Below, one piece after another: positions 9,088-17,913 of a DNA stretch of 64,000 nt. Under the pieces are notes generated by a model. That model saw only the letters and a list, made by a program, of their open reading frames with translations. It had not been told where the DNA came from and did not search any database. The stretch comes from Actinacidiphila acidipaludis (GTDB lineage: Bacteria; Actinomycetota; Actinomycetes; Streptomycetales; Streptomycetaceae), in the NCBI RefSeq assembly GCF_019890725.1, contig NZ_JAINZZ010000014.1, positions 62,001 through 126,000 on the forward strand, given 5' to 3'. The stretch's first letter is position 1, and the number at the start of each line of letters is the position of its first letter. A program made the translations under genes and the position numbers.

Positions 9088-10089
9088 TCACGGCAGGACC
9101 GCGGTCACCGCGGCGTAGGAGAGCCCGGCGCCGTAGCCCAGCAGCAGGGCGGTGCCGCCCGAGACCGCGGCGCCGGAGGACAGCACGGCCTCCATGGCCA
9201 GCGGGATGGAGGCGCCGGAGGTGTTGCCGCTGGTGACGATGTCCTTGGCGACGGTCACCCCGGCGGGCAGGCCCATCGACCGGGTCATGCTGTCGATGAT
9301 GCGGACGTTCGCCTGGTGCGGGATGAAGGCGTCCAGTTCCCCGAGTTCCACACCGGCGGCCTCGAGTGCCCGCCCGGCGACCTTGGCCATCTCGTAGACG
9401 GCCCAGCGGAAGACCCGCTGGCCGTCCTGGCGCAGGGCGGGGAAGGGGTGGCCCGGCTCCTTCTTCAGGGTGTCCCAGGGCACGCTCTGCCGGATCGCGT
9501 CCGCCTGCGACCCGTCGGCGCCCCACACCGCCGGGCCGATCCCGGGGGTCCGCGAGGGTCCGACGACGACCGCGCCGGCGCCGTCGCCGAAGATGAAGGC
9601 GGTGGAGCGGTCGGTCAGGTCGAGGATGTCCGACATCCGTTCCACGCCGACCACCAGGACGTTGCCGCCGCGGGCGCGGACGGCGTCGGACGCCAGCACC
9701 ACGCCGTGGACGAAGCCGGCGCAGCCCGCGGAGATGTCGAAGCCGGGTGCGCCGCCCGCGCCGATGCGGTGGGCGATCTCGGTGGCGATGGCCGGGGTCT
9801 GCATGAGGTGGGTGAAGGTCGCCGCGATGACGCAGGTGATGTCGGCCGGGCTCAGACCGGCGGCGGCGACGGCCTTGTTCGCCGCGTGTTCCGCCATGAC
9901 GCCCAGCGTCTCGTCCGGTCCGGCCCAGCGGCGCGACACGATGCCCGTGCGCGAGCGGATCCATGCGTCGGAGGAGTCGATGTGCCGGCACACCTCGGCG
10001 TTGTCGACGACGCGGCGGGGGCGGTAGGCGCCGACCCCGAGGATCCGGGTGTACGGGGCATCCGCGGGCGGGCGGAACTCAGCTTTCAT
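9088..10089 (-). CDS. fabH: 3-oxoacyl-ACP synthase III (FabH)
   Basis: A 333-residue KASIII, which condenses an acyl-CoA primer with malonyl-ACP to start fatty-acid synthesis. The catalytic triad is visible: C123 in SAGCAGF, His in IPHQANVRI and Asn in SGNTSGASIP. The ATG at 10089 is chosen because of GGAAGG upstream and the family length; an in-frame ATG at 10182 would add an unrelated tail. It is not next to fabD, acpP or fabF, unlike the housekeeping copy of streptomycetes, so it is probably a second KASIII that may serve a secondary pathway or another primer. A terminator follows, so it looks monocistronic. Confidence 0.93.
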   Translation of the reverse strand: MKAEFRPPADAPYTRILGVGAYRPRRVVDNAEVCRHIDSSDAWIRSRTGIVSRRWAGPDETLGVMAEHAANKAVAAAGLSPADITCVIAATFTHLMQTPAIATEIAHRIGAGGAPGFDISAGCAGFVHGVVLASDAVRARGGNVLVVGVERMSDILDLTDRSTAFIFGDGAGAVVVGPSRTPGIGPAVWGADGSQADAIRQSVPWDTLKKEPGHPFPALRQDGQRVFRWAVYEMAKVAGRALEAAGVELGELDAFIPHQANVRIIDSMTRSMGLPAGVTVAKDIVTSGNTSGASIPLAMEAVLSSGAAVSGGTALLLGYGAGLSYAAVTAVLP

Positions 10090-10603
10090 CGGAGCCTTCC
10101 GGGTGTCGGCCGTACGTCGGCCGGCATCCGTGGACGGGACGGCGGGGCAGCCGTCTCGTCCAGGGGTGTCGGCCCTGTCCATGATCTCTTCCTCGTCTCT
10201 CCTTCCACCGCGATTCTGTCTCCGGCGGTCCCGTCAACCGGGGATGGACACGGTTGTGCCGGTTCGCCGGGGGCGCGGATCAGGCCACGGCCCGCACCGC
10301 GAAAGGGCAGGCGTCGGTGCCTGGAGAGGCGGCCGGTACGTTGGTGAGCCCACGGCCGGGAAGCCTCCGACCGGAAGCAAACATGTTCCAACACAGGCCG
10401 CACATCACGGTCCGGCAACTCATCCGGATCAGGGCGTTGACGACCTTGTGCATGTGGCGTAGAACTACCCCTGCAGTTGCGATGGCGTTTCATCTTGGTG
10501 ACTTCTGTTGGAAACGGATCGGTGCTGGAGCCGCCAGAAACCTCCGCTCCGCCAGCATTCGCCGTCGGCCCCCTAGATACGCCCACACACACATGGAGGC
10601 ACC
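10090..10603. other. Divergent control region fabH / sugar ABC operon
   Basis: 514 bases without a gene. The left part carries the fabH ribosome site. The right part is noticeably lower in GC and holds a sigma-70-like promoter at 10437-10465. No perfect operator palindrome was seen. Confidence 0.5.
10437..10465 (+). promoter_or_regulatory. Candidate promoter of the sugar ABC operon
   Basis: TTGACG (10437-10442), a 17-base spacer, TAGAAC (10460-10465). Good match to the vegetative consensus in a locally AT-richer stretch, about 135 bases before the binding-protein start. Confidence 0.55.
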
Positions 10604-11959
10604 ATGTCGGACGTCGAGTCGTCGGGTAGCACTGAGGCCGCGGCCTCCCCGACCCGCAGGAACCTGCTGCGAGGAGTCGCCGGAGCGGCCGGTCTCGCCG
10701 CGGTGTCCGGGGGCCTGCTGACGGCCTGCAGCAGCTCCAGCTCGGACGACAAGAAGAAGTCCGGCGGATCCACGCCGGTGGCCGGCAGCACCGTGACGTT
10801 CGGGTCGAACTACTCCGACCCCGCGGCCAAGTCCGCGTTCGCCGCGCTGACCGCGGGCGCCACGGCGGCGACCAAGGTGAACGTCAAGATCAACACGGTC
10901 GACCACAACACGTTCCAGCAGAACATCACCAGCTATCTGCAGGGCACCCCGGACGACCTGTTCACCTGGTTCGCCGGTTACCGCATGCAGTACTTCGCGG
11001 CCCAGGGCCTCGCCGAGCCGATCGACGACGTCTGGCAGGAGATCGGGAGCAGCTTCGGCCCCGCCGCCAAGCAGCTCTCCACCGGTCTGGACGGCCACCA
11101 GTACCTGGTGCCGATCTACAACTACCCGTGGGTCGTCTTCTACAACAAGAGCGTCTTCAAGGCCAAGGGCTACACCGTCCCCACCACCTGGGACCAGTAC
11201 GTCCAGCTCGCCAAGAAGATGAAGTCGGACGGCATCATCCCGATCGCGTTCGCGGACAAGGACGGCTGGCCCGCGCTCGGCACGTTCGACATCCTGAACA
11301 TGCGGATCAACGGGTACGACTACCACATCAAGCTGATGAAGCACCAGATCCCCTGGACCGACCAGGGCGTGCACACGGTGTTCCAGCACTGGGCCGAGAT
11401 CATGCCGTACCTGCAGACCGGCGCCAACGGCCGCATCTGGCAGGACGCGGCGAAGGCGCTGGAGACCAAGCAGGCCGGCATGATGTTCCAGGGCACCAAC
11501 CAGGTCGCCGCGCAGTACGTGACGGACAAGGCCAACCTGGACGACCTGGACTTCTTCGTCTTCCCGGAGATCAACCCGCAGTGGGGCCAGGACTACATGG
11601 ACGCCCCCACCGACGGCTTCATGCTCTCCAAGAAGGCCAAGAACCCGGACGCCGCCAAGGCGATCCTGAAGTACATCGGCACCGGCGGCGCCGAGTCGGC
11701 CTACCTCAAGACCGACCAGTGGGACGTCGGCCTGGTCAACGGCCTCCAGGTGCCGACCTACAACGCGATCCAGAAGAAGTCGGTGGCCGAGATCGCCAAG
11801 TGCAAGTCGGTCGCCCAGTTCATGGACCGTGACTCGGACCCGGCGATGGCCAACGCGATGATCTCGATCATCCAGAAGTTCATCGACGACCCGAGCACCG
11901 GCAACATCGCGAGCCTGCAGAAGAGCGCGGAGGCCCAGGCGAAGGCGATCTACTCCTGA
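10604..11959 (+). CDS. Sugar ABC transporter solute-binding lipoprotein
   Basis: A 451-residue family-1-type carbohydrate-binding protein. The N-terminus has a twin Arg (18-19), a hydrophobic segment and a lipobox LLTAC with C42 as lipidated residue, so it is anchored outside the membrane, possibly via Tat. The mature protein has the usual two-lobe features (TWFAGYRMQYFAAQG, YNYPWVVFYNKSVFKAKGYTVPTTW, GTNQVAAQYV). GGAGG precedes the ATG. It is first in a three-gene operon with two permeases and no ATPase; in streptomycetes such systems share the MsiK ATPase. The sugar is unknown, but two cellulose-accessory genes lie directly downstream. Confidence 0.92.
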   Translation: MSDVESSGSTEAAASPTRRNLLRGVAGAAGLAAVSGGLLTACSSSSSDDKKKSGGSTPVAGSTVTFGSNYSDPAAKSAFAALTAGATAATKVNVKINTVDHNTFQQNITSYLQGTPDDLFTWFAGYRMQYFAAQGLAEPIDDVWQEIGSSFGPAAKQLSTGLDGHQYLVPIYNYPWVVFYNKSVFKAKGYTVPTTWDQYVQLAKKMKSDGIIPIAFADKDGWPALGTFDILNMRINGYDYHIKLMKHQIPWTDQGVHTVFQHWAEIMPYLQTGANGRIWQDAAKALETKQAGMMFQGTNQVAAQYVTDKANLDDLDFFVFPEINPQWGQDYMDAPTDGFMLSKKAKNPDAAKAILKYIGTGGAESAYLKTDQWDVGLVNGLQVPTYNAIQKKSVAEIAKCKSVAQFMDRDSDPAMANAMISIIQKFIDDPSTGNIASLQKSAEAQAKAIYS

Positions 11960-12966
11960 TGAGTTCCGCCTCCCAGGTGCATGACCCGGCGGCGGCGGAG
12001 GCCAGGACGGAAGTCCCGGCCCGCCGCCGTCGGCGCATGCGCAAGATGACCCCCCGCGACCGCATCGTGGTCGCGGTGCTGCTCGGCATACCGCTGCTGC
12101 TCGACCTGGCCTTCGTGTGGTTCCCCGCCATCGGCACCGTGCTGCTGTCGTTCACCAAGTGGAACGGCGTCGGCAGCCTGCACACCAAGTCCTGCGTGCC
12201 GAACATGCCCTCGATCCTCAACAACGGCTGTGTCTACGGCATCCAGAACTACCACCAGGCCGCCACCATCTACCCGGAGTTCTGGCCCGCGGTCCGGCAC
12301 AACCTCATCTGGCTGGCCGTGTTCGTGGTCATCGCCACGCCGCTGGGCATGCTCTTCGCCGTGCTGATCGACCGCGGCATCCGCGGCAGCCGGATGTACC
12401 AGAGCATCCTGTTCCTGCCGGTGATGCTCTCGCTCGCCCTGGTCGGCATCATCTGGGAGTTCGTCTACTCCCAGAACTACGGCCTGATCAACACCGTCAT
12501 CGGCCGCAACGGCAACGACAACGCCATCGACTGGCTCGGCAATCCGCACCTGAACCTGTGGGCGGTGCTGCTGGAGGCGACCTGGCGGCAGGCCGGTTAC
12601 GTCATGGTGCTCTACCTGGCCGGCCTCAAGGCCGTCGACCCCTCGCTGCGCGAGGCCGCGCTGGTCGACGGCGCCAACGCCTGGCAGACCTTCTGGAAGA
12701 TCGTCTTCCCGGTGATGCGGCCGATCAACATCGTGATCATGGTGGTCACGGTCATCGAGTCGCTGCGCGCGTTCGACCTGGTCTACATCACGAACAAGGG
12801 CATCAACGGCCTCGAACTGCTGTCGGTCCTCGTCACGACGAACATCGTGGGCGAGACCCAGCGGGTCGGCTTCGGCTCGGCGCTCGGCGTGGTGCTGCTG
12901 GTCATCTCCCTCGTGCCCATCAGCATCTTCCTCTACCAGACCTTCCGCCGGGAGGAACAGTCATGA
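11959..12966 (+). CDS. Sugar ABC transporter permease (MalF type)
   Basis: A 335-residue membrane protein with about six transmembrane segments (first near 32-55, VVAVLLGIPLLLDLAFVWFP) and the ATPase-docking EAA loop EAALVDGANAWQTFW at about residue 231. The ATG overlaps the stop codon of the binding-protein gene by one base, which implies translational coupling. It forms the membrane pore with the next gene product. Confidence 0.93.
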   Translation: MSSASQVHDPAAAEARTEVPARRRRRMRKMTPRDRIVVAVLLGIPLLLDLAFVWFPAIGTVLLSFTKWNGVGSLHTKSCVPNMPSILNNGCVYGIQNYHQAATIYPEFWPAVRHNLIWLAVFVVIATPLGMLFAVLIDRGIRGSRMYQSILFLPVMLSLALVGIIWEFVYSQNYGLINTVIGRNGNDNAIDWLGNPHLNLWAVLLEATWRQAGYVMVLYLAGLKAVDPSLREAALVDGANAWQTFWKIVFPVMRPINIVIMVVTVIESLRAFDLVYITNKGINGLELLSVLVTTNIVGETQRVGFGSALGVVLLVISLVPISIFLYQTFRREEQS

Positions 12967-13883
12967 GCGCCGACACCCTTCCGCGGATCGAGGCGCCCGC
13001 GCGGCGCACCGGCGGCCCGGGCGCCAAGCCCAAGGCGTGGGGCCAGATCGCCTCCCAGGTGTTCCTGATCGTCGCCTCGGTGCTGTGGCTGCTGCCGATC
13101 GCCTTCGCGCTGTACGTGGCGATCCGGCCGTACTCCGACACCCGCAAGTACGGCTACGTGTCGATGCCGCACCACATCACGTTCCAGAACTTCCGTGACG
13201 CGTGGACCCAGTCGGACATGCTGCACTTCTTCTGGAACTCGGTGCTCATCACCGTGCCGGCCGTGATCATCGTGCTCTGCCTGGCCTCGGGCGTGGCGTT
13301 CGTGCTCACCCGGGTCAACGTCAAGGTCAATGTCGCGCTGCTGATCCTCTTCACGGCCGGCAACCTGCTCCCGCAGCAGGTCATCATCACCCCGCTGTAC
13401 CGGATCTACCTGAAGATCACGCTGCCGCACTTCCTGTCCAGCAGCGGTCTGATGTACAACTCGATCTTCGGCCTGGTCGTCATCAACGTGGCCTTCCAGC
13501 TGGGCTTCTGCGTCTTCGTGCTGAGCAACTACATGAAGTCGATCCCCGGCGAGATGTACGAGGCCGCGCTGGTGGACGGCGCGTCGCTGTGGACCCGGTT
13601 CTGGCGGCTGACCGTGCCGCTGTGCCGGCCCGCGCTCGCGGCGCTCGCCACGCTGCTGACGACGTGGATCTACAACGACTTCTTCTGGGCCATCACCCTG
13701 ATGTCGTCCGGCAACAAGCGCCCGGTGACCTCGGCGCTCGCCAACCTGCAGGGCCAGTTCGTCAGCAACCAGAACCTGATCGCGGCCGCGGCCATGATCG
13801 CGGCGGTGCCGACGCTGGTGGTCTACATCCTGCTGCAGAAGCAGTTCATCGCCGGCCTCTCGCTCGGTTCCAGCAAGGGCTGA
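12963..13883 (+). CDS. Sugar ABC transporter permease (MalG type)
   Basis: A 306-residue partner permease with about six membrane segments and the EAA loop EAALVDGASLWTRFW near residue 199. The start ATG at 12963 overlaps the previous stop in an ATGA junction. A strong hairpin follows 28 bases after the stop, closing the operon. Confidence 0.93.
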   Translation: MSADTLPRIEAPARRTGGPGAKPKAWGQIASQVFLIVASVLWLLPIAFALYVAIRPYSDTRKYGYVSMPHHITFQNFRDAWTQSDMLHFFWNSVLITVPAVIIVLCLASGVAFVLTRVNVKVNVALLILFTAGNLLPQQVIITPLYRIYLKITLPHFLSSSGLMYNSIFGLVVINVAFQLGFCVFVLSNYMKSIPGEMYEAALVDGASLWTRFWRLTVPLCRPALAALATLLTTWIYNDFFWAITLMSSGNKRPVTSALANLQGQFVSNQNLIAAAAMIAAVPTLVVYILLQKQFIAGLSLGSSKG

Positions 13884-13910
13884 ACCGGCCGCACGGCGGC
13901 GGAGGCCCAT

Positions 13911-13942
13911 CGGGGGCGGCGGGCCGTGGCCCGCCGCCCCCG
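13911..13942 (+). terminator. Terminator of the sugar ABC operon
   Basis: 15-bp perfect arms around GGGGGCGGCGGGCC / GGCCCGCCGCCCCC with a minimal loop, 28 bases after the permease stop. Confidence 0.75.
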
Positions 13943-13974
13943 CGGGCTTTCCACCGGGCCGTCCCGCTGTGATG

Positions 13975-13990
13975 ATGGGAGCGCTCCCAT
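13975..13990. promoter_or_regulatory. CebR-type operator upstream of the Cip1-like gene
   Basis: Perfect palindrome ATGGGAGCGCTCCCAT. Its 14-bp core TGGGAGCGCTCCCA is the known binding site of the cello-oligosaccharide-responsive repressor CebR in Streptomyces. It ends 23 bases before the ATG of the Cip1-like gene, where a bound repressor would block transcription. CebR itself is not in the window. Confidence 0.9.
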
Positions 13991-14013
13991 ACCCCCACCT
14001 CTGGAGGAGCGCC

Positions 14014-15207
14014 ATGAGAACACACCACTGGCACCCCCTGCTCACCTCGTTACGCCGACGGCCCTGGCTCCTGCTGCTCGCCGCCATAGCCCTGGTCGTC
14101 CCGGCCGCGCTGGCCGTGCCCGCCAGCGGCGCGGCGGCCGGCTGCTCGGTCACCTACACCGACAACCCGTGGTCCGGCGGCTACACCGCCCAGATCCACG
14201 TCACCAACCTCGGCGCGCCGCTGAGCAGTTGGCAGGTCGCCTGGACCTACGCGGGCGACCAGCAGGTCACCTCGGCCTGGAACGCCCAGGTGACGCAGAC
14301 CGGGAAACAGGTCGTGGCGGCGAGTCTGGCCTACAACGGCACGCTCGGCGCCGGCGCCTCGACCGACTTCGGACTGCAGGGCACCTGGCACACCGCCGAC
14401 CCGGCGCCGGCCGCCTTCACCCTCAACGGGACGGCCTGCGACGGCTCGACGACACCCCCCACGACCCCGCCGACCACTCCCACGACACCCCCCACCACTC
14501 CCCCGACGACACCGCCGGCCGGCTGCGCGGGAGCCGCGATCTGCTCCGGCTTCGAGGACCAGGCCGGCAGCGCGCCGAGCGGCGACTGGCAGGCCGCGGC
14601 GCCGGACTGCCAGGGAACCGGCACGGTGGCCGTGGACTCCACGGTGGCCCACACCGGCACCAAGTCGCTGCGCGTGGACGGCAGGGCGGGCTACTGCAAC
14701 CACGCGTTCGCGGTCAGCACCCGGGACCTGTCCGGGGTCGGGCCGGTCGTCTACCTGCGGATGTGGGTCCGGCACACCACCGCGCTGCCGGCCTCCCACG
14801 TGGCCTTCGTGTCGATGCCCGACGCGTCCCAGAACGGCCGGGCGCTGCGGATCGGCGGGCAGAACGGCGCCCTGCAGTGGAACCGGGAGTCCGACGACGC
14901 CACCCTGCCCGCGCAGAGTCCCGCCGGGGTGGCGCTGAGCACCCCGCTGCCGGTGAACCGCTGGGTGTGCCTGCGGTTCATGGTCGACACCTCGGCGCCG
15001 CGCCTGGACACCTGGCTGGACGACCAGCAGGTGCCGGGGCTGCACGTGGACGGCGTGCCGACCCAGGACGTCGACCAGCAGTGGCTGAGCCGGACGACGC
15101 CGCCGCGGCCGACCGCGCTGCGGCTGGGCTGGGAGAGCTACGCGACCGGTGACGACACCCTGTGGTTCGACGACGTGGCCGTGGGCTCCTCGCCGATCGG
15201 CTGCTGA
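14014..15207 (+). CDS. Secreted CBM2 protein with Cip1-like C-terminal domain
   Basis: A 397-residue secreted protein. A signal peptide covers about 1-42 (RRR then a Leu/Ala core ending ASGAAA). Residues 44-142 form a family 2 cellulose-binding module (GCSVTYTDNPWSGGYTAQIHVTN, conserved Trp residues, end Cys). A Pro/Thr linker covers 146-168. The rest (about 171-397) looks like the Cip1 core known from Trichoderma and some streptomycetes: GFEDQAG, TGTKSLRVDGRAGYCNH, RMWVRHTTALP and QWNRESDDATLPAQSP. Cip1 binds cellulose and is linked to non-hydrolytic loosening or lyase-like activity; that identification is from memory of the family. GGAGGA at 14003-14008 sets the start. A CebR box lies upstream, and codon 13 is TTA (14050-14052), suggesting bldA dependence. 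Confidence 0.82.
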   Translation: MRTHHWHPLLTSLRRRPWLLLLAAIALVVPAALAVPASGAAAGCSVTYTDNPWSGGYTAQIHVTNLGAPLSSWQVAWTYAGDQQVTSAWNAQVTQTGKQVVAASLAYNGTLGAGASTDFGLQGTWHTADPAPAAFTLNGTACDGSTTPPTTPPTTPTTPPTTPPTTPPAGCAGAAICSGFEDQAGSAPSGDWQAAAPDCQGTGTVAVDSTVAHTGTKSLRVDGRAGYCNHAFAVSTRDLSGVGPVVYLRMWVRHTTALPASHVAFVSMPDASQNGRALRIGGQNGALQWNRESDDATLPAQSPAGVALSTPLPVNRWVCLRFMVDTSAPRLDTWLDDQQVPGLHVDGVPTQDVDQQWLSRTTPPRPTALRLGWESYATGDDTLWFDDVAVGSSPIGC

Positions 15208-15231
15208 GAGCGCCCGGCACCGCGGCACGCC

Positions 15232-15276
15232 GGCGGGGCCGGACCGCCACCTGCCAGGTGGCGGTCCGGCCCCGCC
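15232..15276. terminator. Bidirectional terminator between the two cellulose-accessory genes
   Basis: 22-bp perfect arms (15232-15253 and 15255-15276) separated by one base, followed on the + strand by CTTT. It sits between two convergent genes and should stop both. Confidence 0.85.
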
Positions 15277-15346
15277 CTTTCCGTCACGGCCGCGGCGGAC
15301 TCCCGCGATCAGCGGCTGGGACGGGCGGGGACCGGCGGCGTGCGGG

Positions 15347-16762
15347 TCAGGCCGAGGTGCAGACGGGCAGGCCCAGGTTCTGGTCGGAGCCGTTCAGCGT
15401 CATGCCGAACGACGCAGAACCGCCGGGCGCGACCGTCCCGTTCCAGGCCGCGTTGCGCACGGTGGTCGGCGGGTCCGACGAACTCACGGTCGCGTTCCAG
15501 ATGTTCGCGACGCTCACCCCGGAGGGCAGGGCGAGCCGCACGGCCCACGAACGGATCGCCGCCGTTCCGGGGTTGAGCACCGTCACGTCGGCCTGGTAGC
15601 CGCCGGGCCAGGAGTTCGTGACGTGCGCCGTCACCGAGCAGCCGCCGGAGGCGGGCGGGGTCGTGGGAGGGGTGGTCGGCGGCGTCGTGGGGGGCGTGGT
15701 CGGCGGGGTGGTGGGCGGGGTCGTGGGCGGGGTGCCGCCGTCGCCGCCCTGTGTGGTGTAGGTGACGCCGGTGTACGCCGGTCCGCAGGTGTTCGAGCAG
15801 GAGGAGGGGAGCGAGAAGTCGTAGGTGCGGCCGCCGAAGAGGTAGGCGTCCGACGCGTCCCGGACCCGGATGGTGAACTCGGCGCCGCCCGAGGTGGTCG
15901 GCGCCAGGACGAACGCCTGCCCCATGTCGCTGTCCATCTGGGCGTCGTGCCAGGTGCCGCCGGACAGGTACTCCACTCCGTGCACTCCGTTGGGCAGGTG
16001 CGAGACGGAGATCGCCGGCCACCACCGCTGCGCCCCCTGGAGGAAGCCGATGCGGATGTCGCCGGTGTAGTCCGGCGCGGGGACGTAACTCCACGAGACG
16101 TGGCGGTTGTTCCAGTGGTCCGGCAGGCCGGTGACCGGAGTGCCGTTCCGGGTGAAGCGGTTGAGCGACGCGGTCGCCAGGTCGAGGTGGTTCGGGTCGT
16201 CACGGCACCAGGCGTTGGCGTCGGCGCAGCTGTCGGCGACCAGCATCGTCAGCGTGGCGCCGTTGTAGGTGTCGGCGGTCCAGGACCCGTTGCGGCAGAA
16301 CGGCTGCCCGGGGGCGCCGTCGTTGGTGCCGGTGCAGTAGTCGCCGATGGTGACCCTCACCCAGCGGCCGCAGTTGTGCCCGTTGTTCCAGGCGCCGATC
16401 CTGGCGCTCTGGTCGGGCGGCACCGGACGCGGGTACATCGTGTAGTCGCCCGGGGTGTCGAAGACGTTGAGGGCGACGAAGTCCTGGGTCTCCAGCTCGG
16501 ACTGGGGCATGCCGCAGCCGCCGTAGGGCTGGCCGAGGCCGTCGAAGTGGGTGGCGTTGCCCGTCACATCGGCCGCCGCGGCGGCAGCGTCGGTCCTGGG
16601 GGCCGCGCCTTTGGGCGTCGCGGCGGGCGCCGGAAGCATCGTCAGCGCGCAGACCAGTGCGGCGCCGGCGAGTGCGGCCAGGGCGGCGGGCAGCCGCCGT
16701 GCGCCCCGGCGGCGCGGTGGCGGGGCGGGGCGCCGGGTAAGGCTCATCTCGCGAGGACTCAT
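15347..16762 (-). CDS. Secreted expansin-like protein with CBM2
   Basis: A 471-residue secreted protein. Signal peptide about 1-48. Residues about 66-205 look like an expansin double-psi beta-barrel: THFDG, many Cys (for example 83, 131, 143, 156, 179, 186), LVADSCADANAWC and LDLATASLNRF. Residues about 225-320 match the second, CBM63-like expansin domain, ending TIRVRDASDAYLFGGRTYDFSLP. A PPTT-repeat linker (343-372) leads to a CBM2 (373-471). Expansins loosen cellulose without hydrolysis. The ATG at 16762 has GGAG 7 bases upstream; the frame is open far further upstream but without signal-peptide features. A 24-bp CebR-type palindrome lies 33 bases before the start. It converges on the Cip1-like gene. 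Confidence 0.85.
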   Translation of the reverse strand: MSPREMSLTRRPAPPPRRRGARRLPAALAALAGAALVCALTMLPAPAATPKGAAPRTDAAAAAADVTGNATHFDGLGQPYGGCGMPQSELETQDFVALNVFDTPGDYTMYPRPVPPDQSARIGAWNNGHNCGRWVRVTIGDYCTGTNDGAPGQPFCRNGSWTADTYNGATLTMLVADSCADANAWCRDDPNHLDLATASLNRFTRNGTPVTGLPDHWNNRHVSWSYVPAPDYTGDIRIGFLQGAQRWWPAISVSHLPNGVHGVEYLSGGTWHDAQMDSDMGQAFVLAPTTSGGAEFTIRVRDASDAYLFGGRTYDFSLPSSCSNTCGPAYTGVTYTTQGGDGGTPPTTPPTTPPTTPPTTPPTTPPTTPPASGGCSVTAHVTNSWPGGYQADVTVLNPGTAAIRSWAVRLALPSGVSVANIWNATVSSSDPPTTVRNAAWNGTVAPGGSASFGMTLNGSDQNLGLPVCTSA

Positions 16763-16794
16763 GGTGCGTCTCCGGAAAGGTGGGGGGAACGGAG

Positions 16795-16818
16795 CACTAT
16801 GGGAGCGCTCCCATAGTG
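16795..16818. promoter_or_regulatory. CebR-type operator upstream of the expansin gene
   Basis: A 24-bp perfect palindrome centred on the CebR core TGGGAGCGCTCCCA (16800-16813); flanks CACTA / TAGTG extend the symmetry. It lies 33 bases upstream of the expansin-like gene (minus strand). Confidence 0.92.
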
Positions 16819-16966
16819 GGGTCCGCCCGCGACGGCTGTCCAGCACCCGGCACTTCACCCGGACAGGGGTGCGTGTCAGGCGCCCCGCCCGGCTGAACCA
16901 CAGGGAGGCGGACGTAGGCTGACCGGACGGCACTCCCGCGACAACAAGGACAGAGGGGACATATCC

Positions 16967-17797
16967 ATGCCCACCGTTCCGGTCCACTCCCTCAACGACG
17001 GCACCACCCTGCCCGGCATCGGCCTCGGCACCTATCCGATGGACGACGCGGAGGCCGAGCGTGCGGTCGCCGAGGCCGTCGGATCGGGATACCGGCTGGT
17101 CGACACCGCGGCCAACTACGGCAACGAGAGCGGCACCGGACGCGGGATCGCGCACAGCGGAGTCGCCCGCGGGGAACTGGTGGTGACCACCAAACTGCCC
17201 GGCCGCCACCACGGTCACGACGAGACGCTGGCGTCGTTCGAGGAGTCGCGCAAGCGCCTCGGCCTCGACTACGTGGACCTGTACCTCATCCACTGGCCGT
17301 TGCCGCGCGTCGAAAAGTACGTCGAGTCGTGGAAGGCGATGATCAAGCTCCGCGAGGAGGGCGTGGTCCGCTCGATCGGCGTCTCCAACTTCACCGCGGA
17401 GCACGTCGACCGGCTGGAGCGGGAGACCGGAGTGCTGCCCTCGGTGAACCAGATCGAGATGCATCCGCTGTTCCCGCAGGAGGAGTTGCGCACCTACCTG
17501 GCCGGCAAGGGGGTGGCGGTGGAGAGCTGGAGTCCGCTCGGCCGGGGCAGCGACCTGCTCTCCGATCCGGCGATCGCGAAGGTCGCGGAGGCCCACGGAC
17601 GCACTCCCGGGCAGGTGGTGCTGCGCTGGCACACCCAGCTCGGGGTGGTGCCGATCCCCAAGTCCTCCGATCCCGCCCGCCGTCGGGAGAACCTCGATGT
17701 CTTCGACTTCGCCCTGGACCCGCAGGAGATGGCGGGCATCGCCTCGCGCACCCATCGGCGGCTGGGCGGCGACCCGCGCCACCACGAGGAGTTCTGA
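16967..17797 (+). CDS. Aldo/keto reductase
   Basis: A 276-residue AKR of the 2,5-diketo-gluconate-reductase-like type. The catalytic tetrad is present: D46, Y51 (ANYGNE), K76 (TTKLPG) and H109 (LIHWP), with the NADPH-binding end IPKSSDPARRRENL. Such enzymes reduce aldehydes and ketones with NADPH; the substrate is not evident. A weak ribosome site (GGGGACATATCC) precedes the ATG. It is divergent from the expansin gene, with the CebR-type palindrome about 150 bases upstream of its own start. Confidence 0.93.
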   Translation: MPTVPVHSLNDGTTLPGIGLGTYPMDDAEAERAVAEAVGSGYRLVDTAANYGNESGTGRGIAHSGVARGELVVTTKLPGRHHGHDETLASFEESRKRLGLDYVDLYLIHWPLPRVEKYVESWKAMIKLREEGVVRSIGVSNFTAEHVDRLERETGVLPSVNQIEMHPLFPQEELRTYLAGKGVAVESWSPLGRGSDLLSDPAIAKVAEAHGRTPGQVVLRWHTQLGVVPIPKSSDPARRRENLDVFDFALDPQEMAGIASRTHRRLGGDPRHHEEF

Positions 17798-17913
17798 CCC
17801 GACCCGGGCGCGGACGGCGGCGGCCCTGGCGCCGGACGCGCGGCCACCGGTAGGGTCCTGGTAACCCCATGGGGGGTTACTTGAACGGTGGGCACGAAGG
17901 GACAGGGGTCGCC

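Noticed and set aside
10604..13883. CebEFG cellobiose transporter
   Set aside because: The layout (binding protein, two permeases, no ATPase) fits, but no CebR box precedes it and the binding protein is not recognisably CebE, so the substrate was left open.
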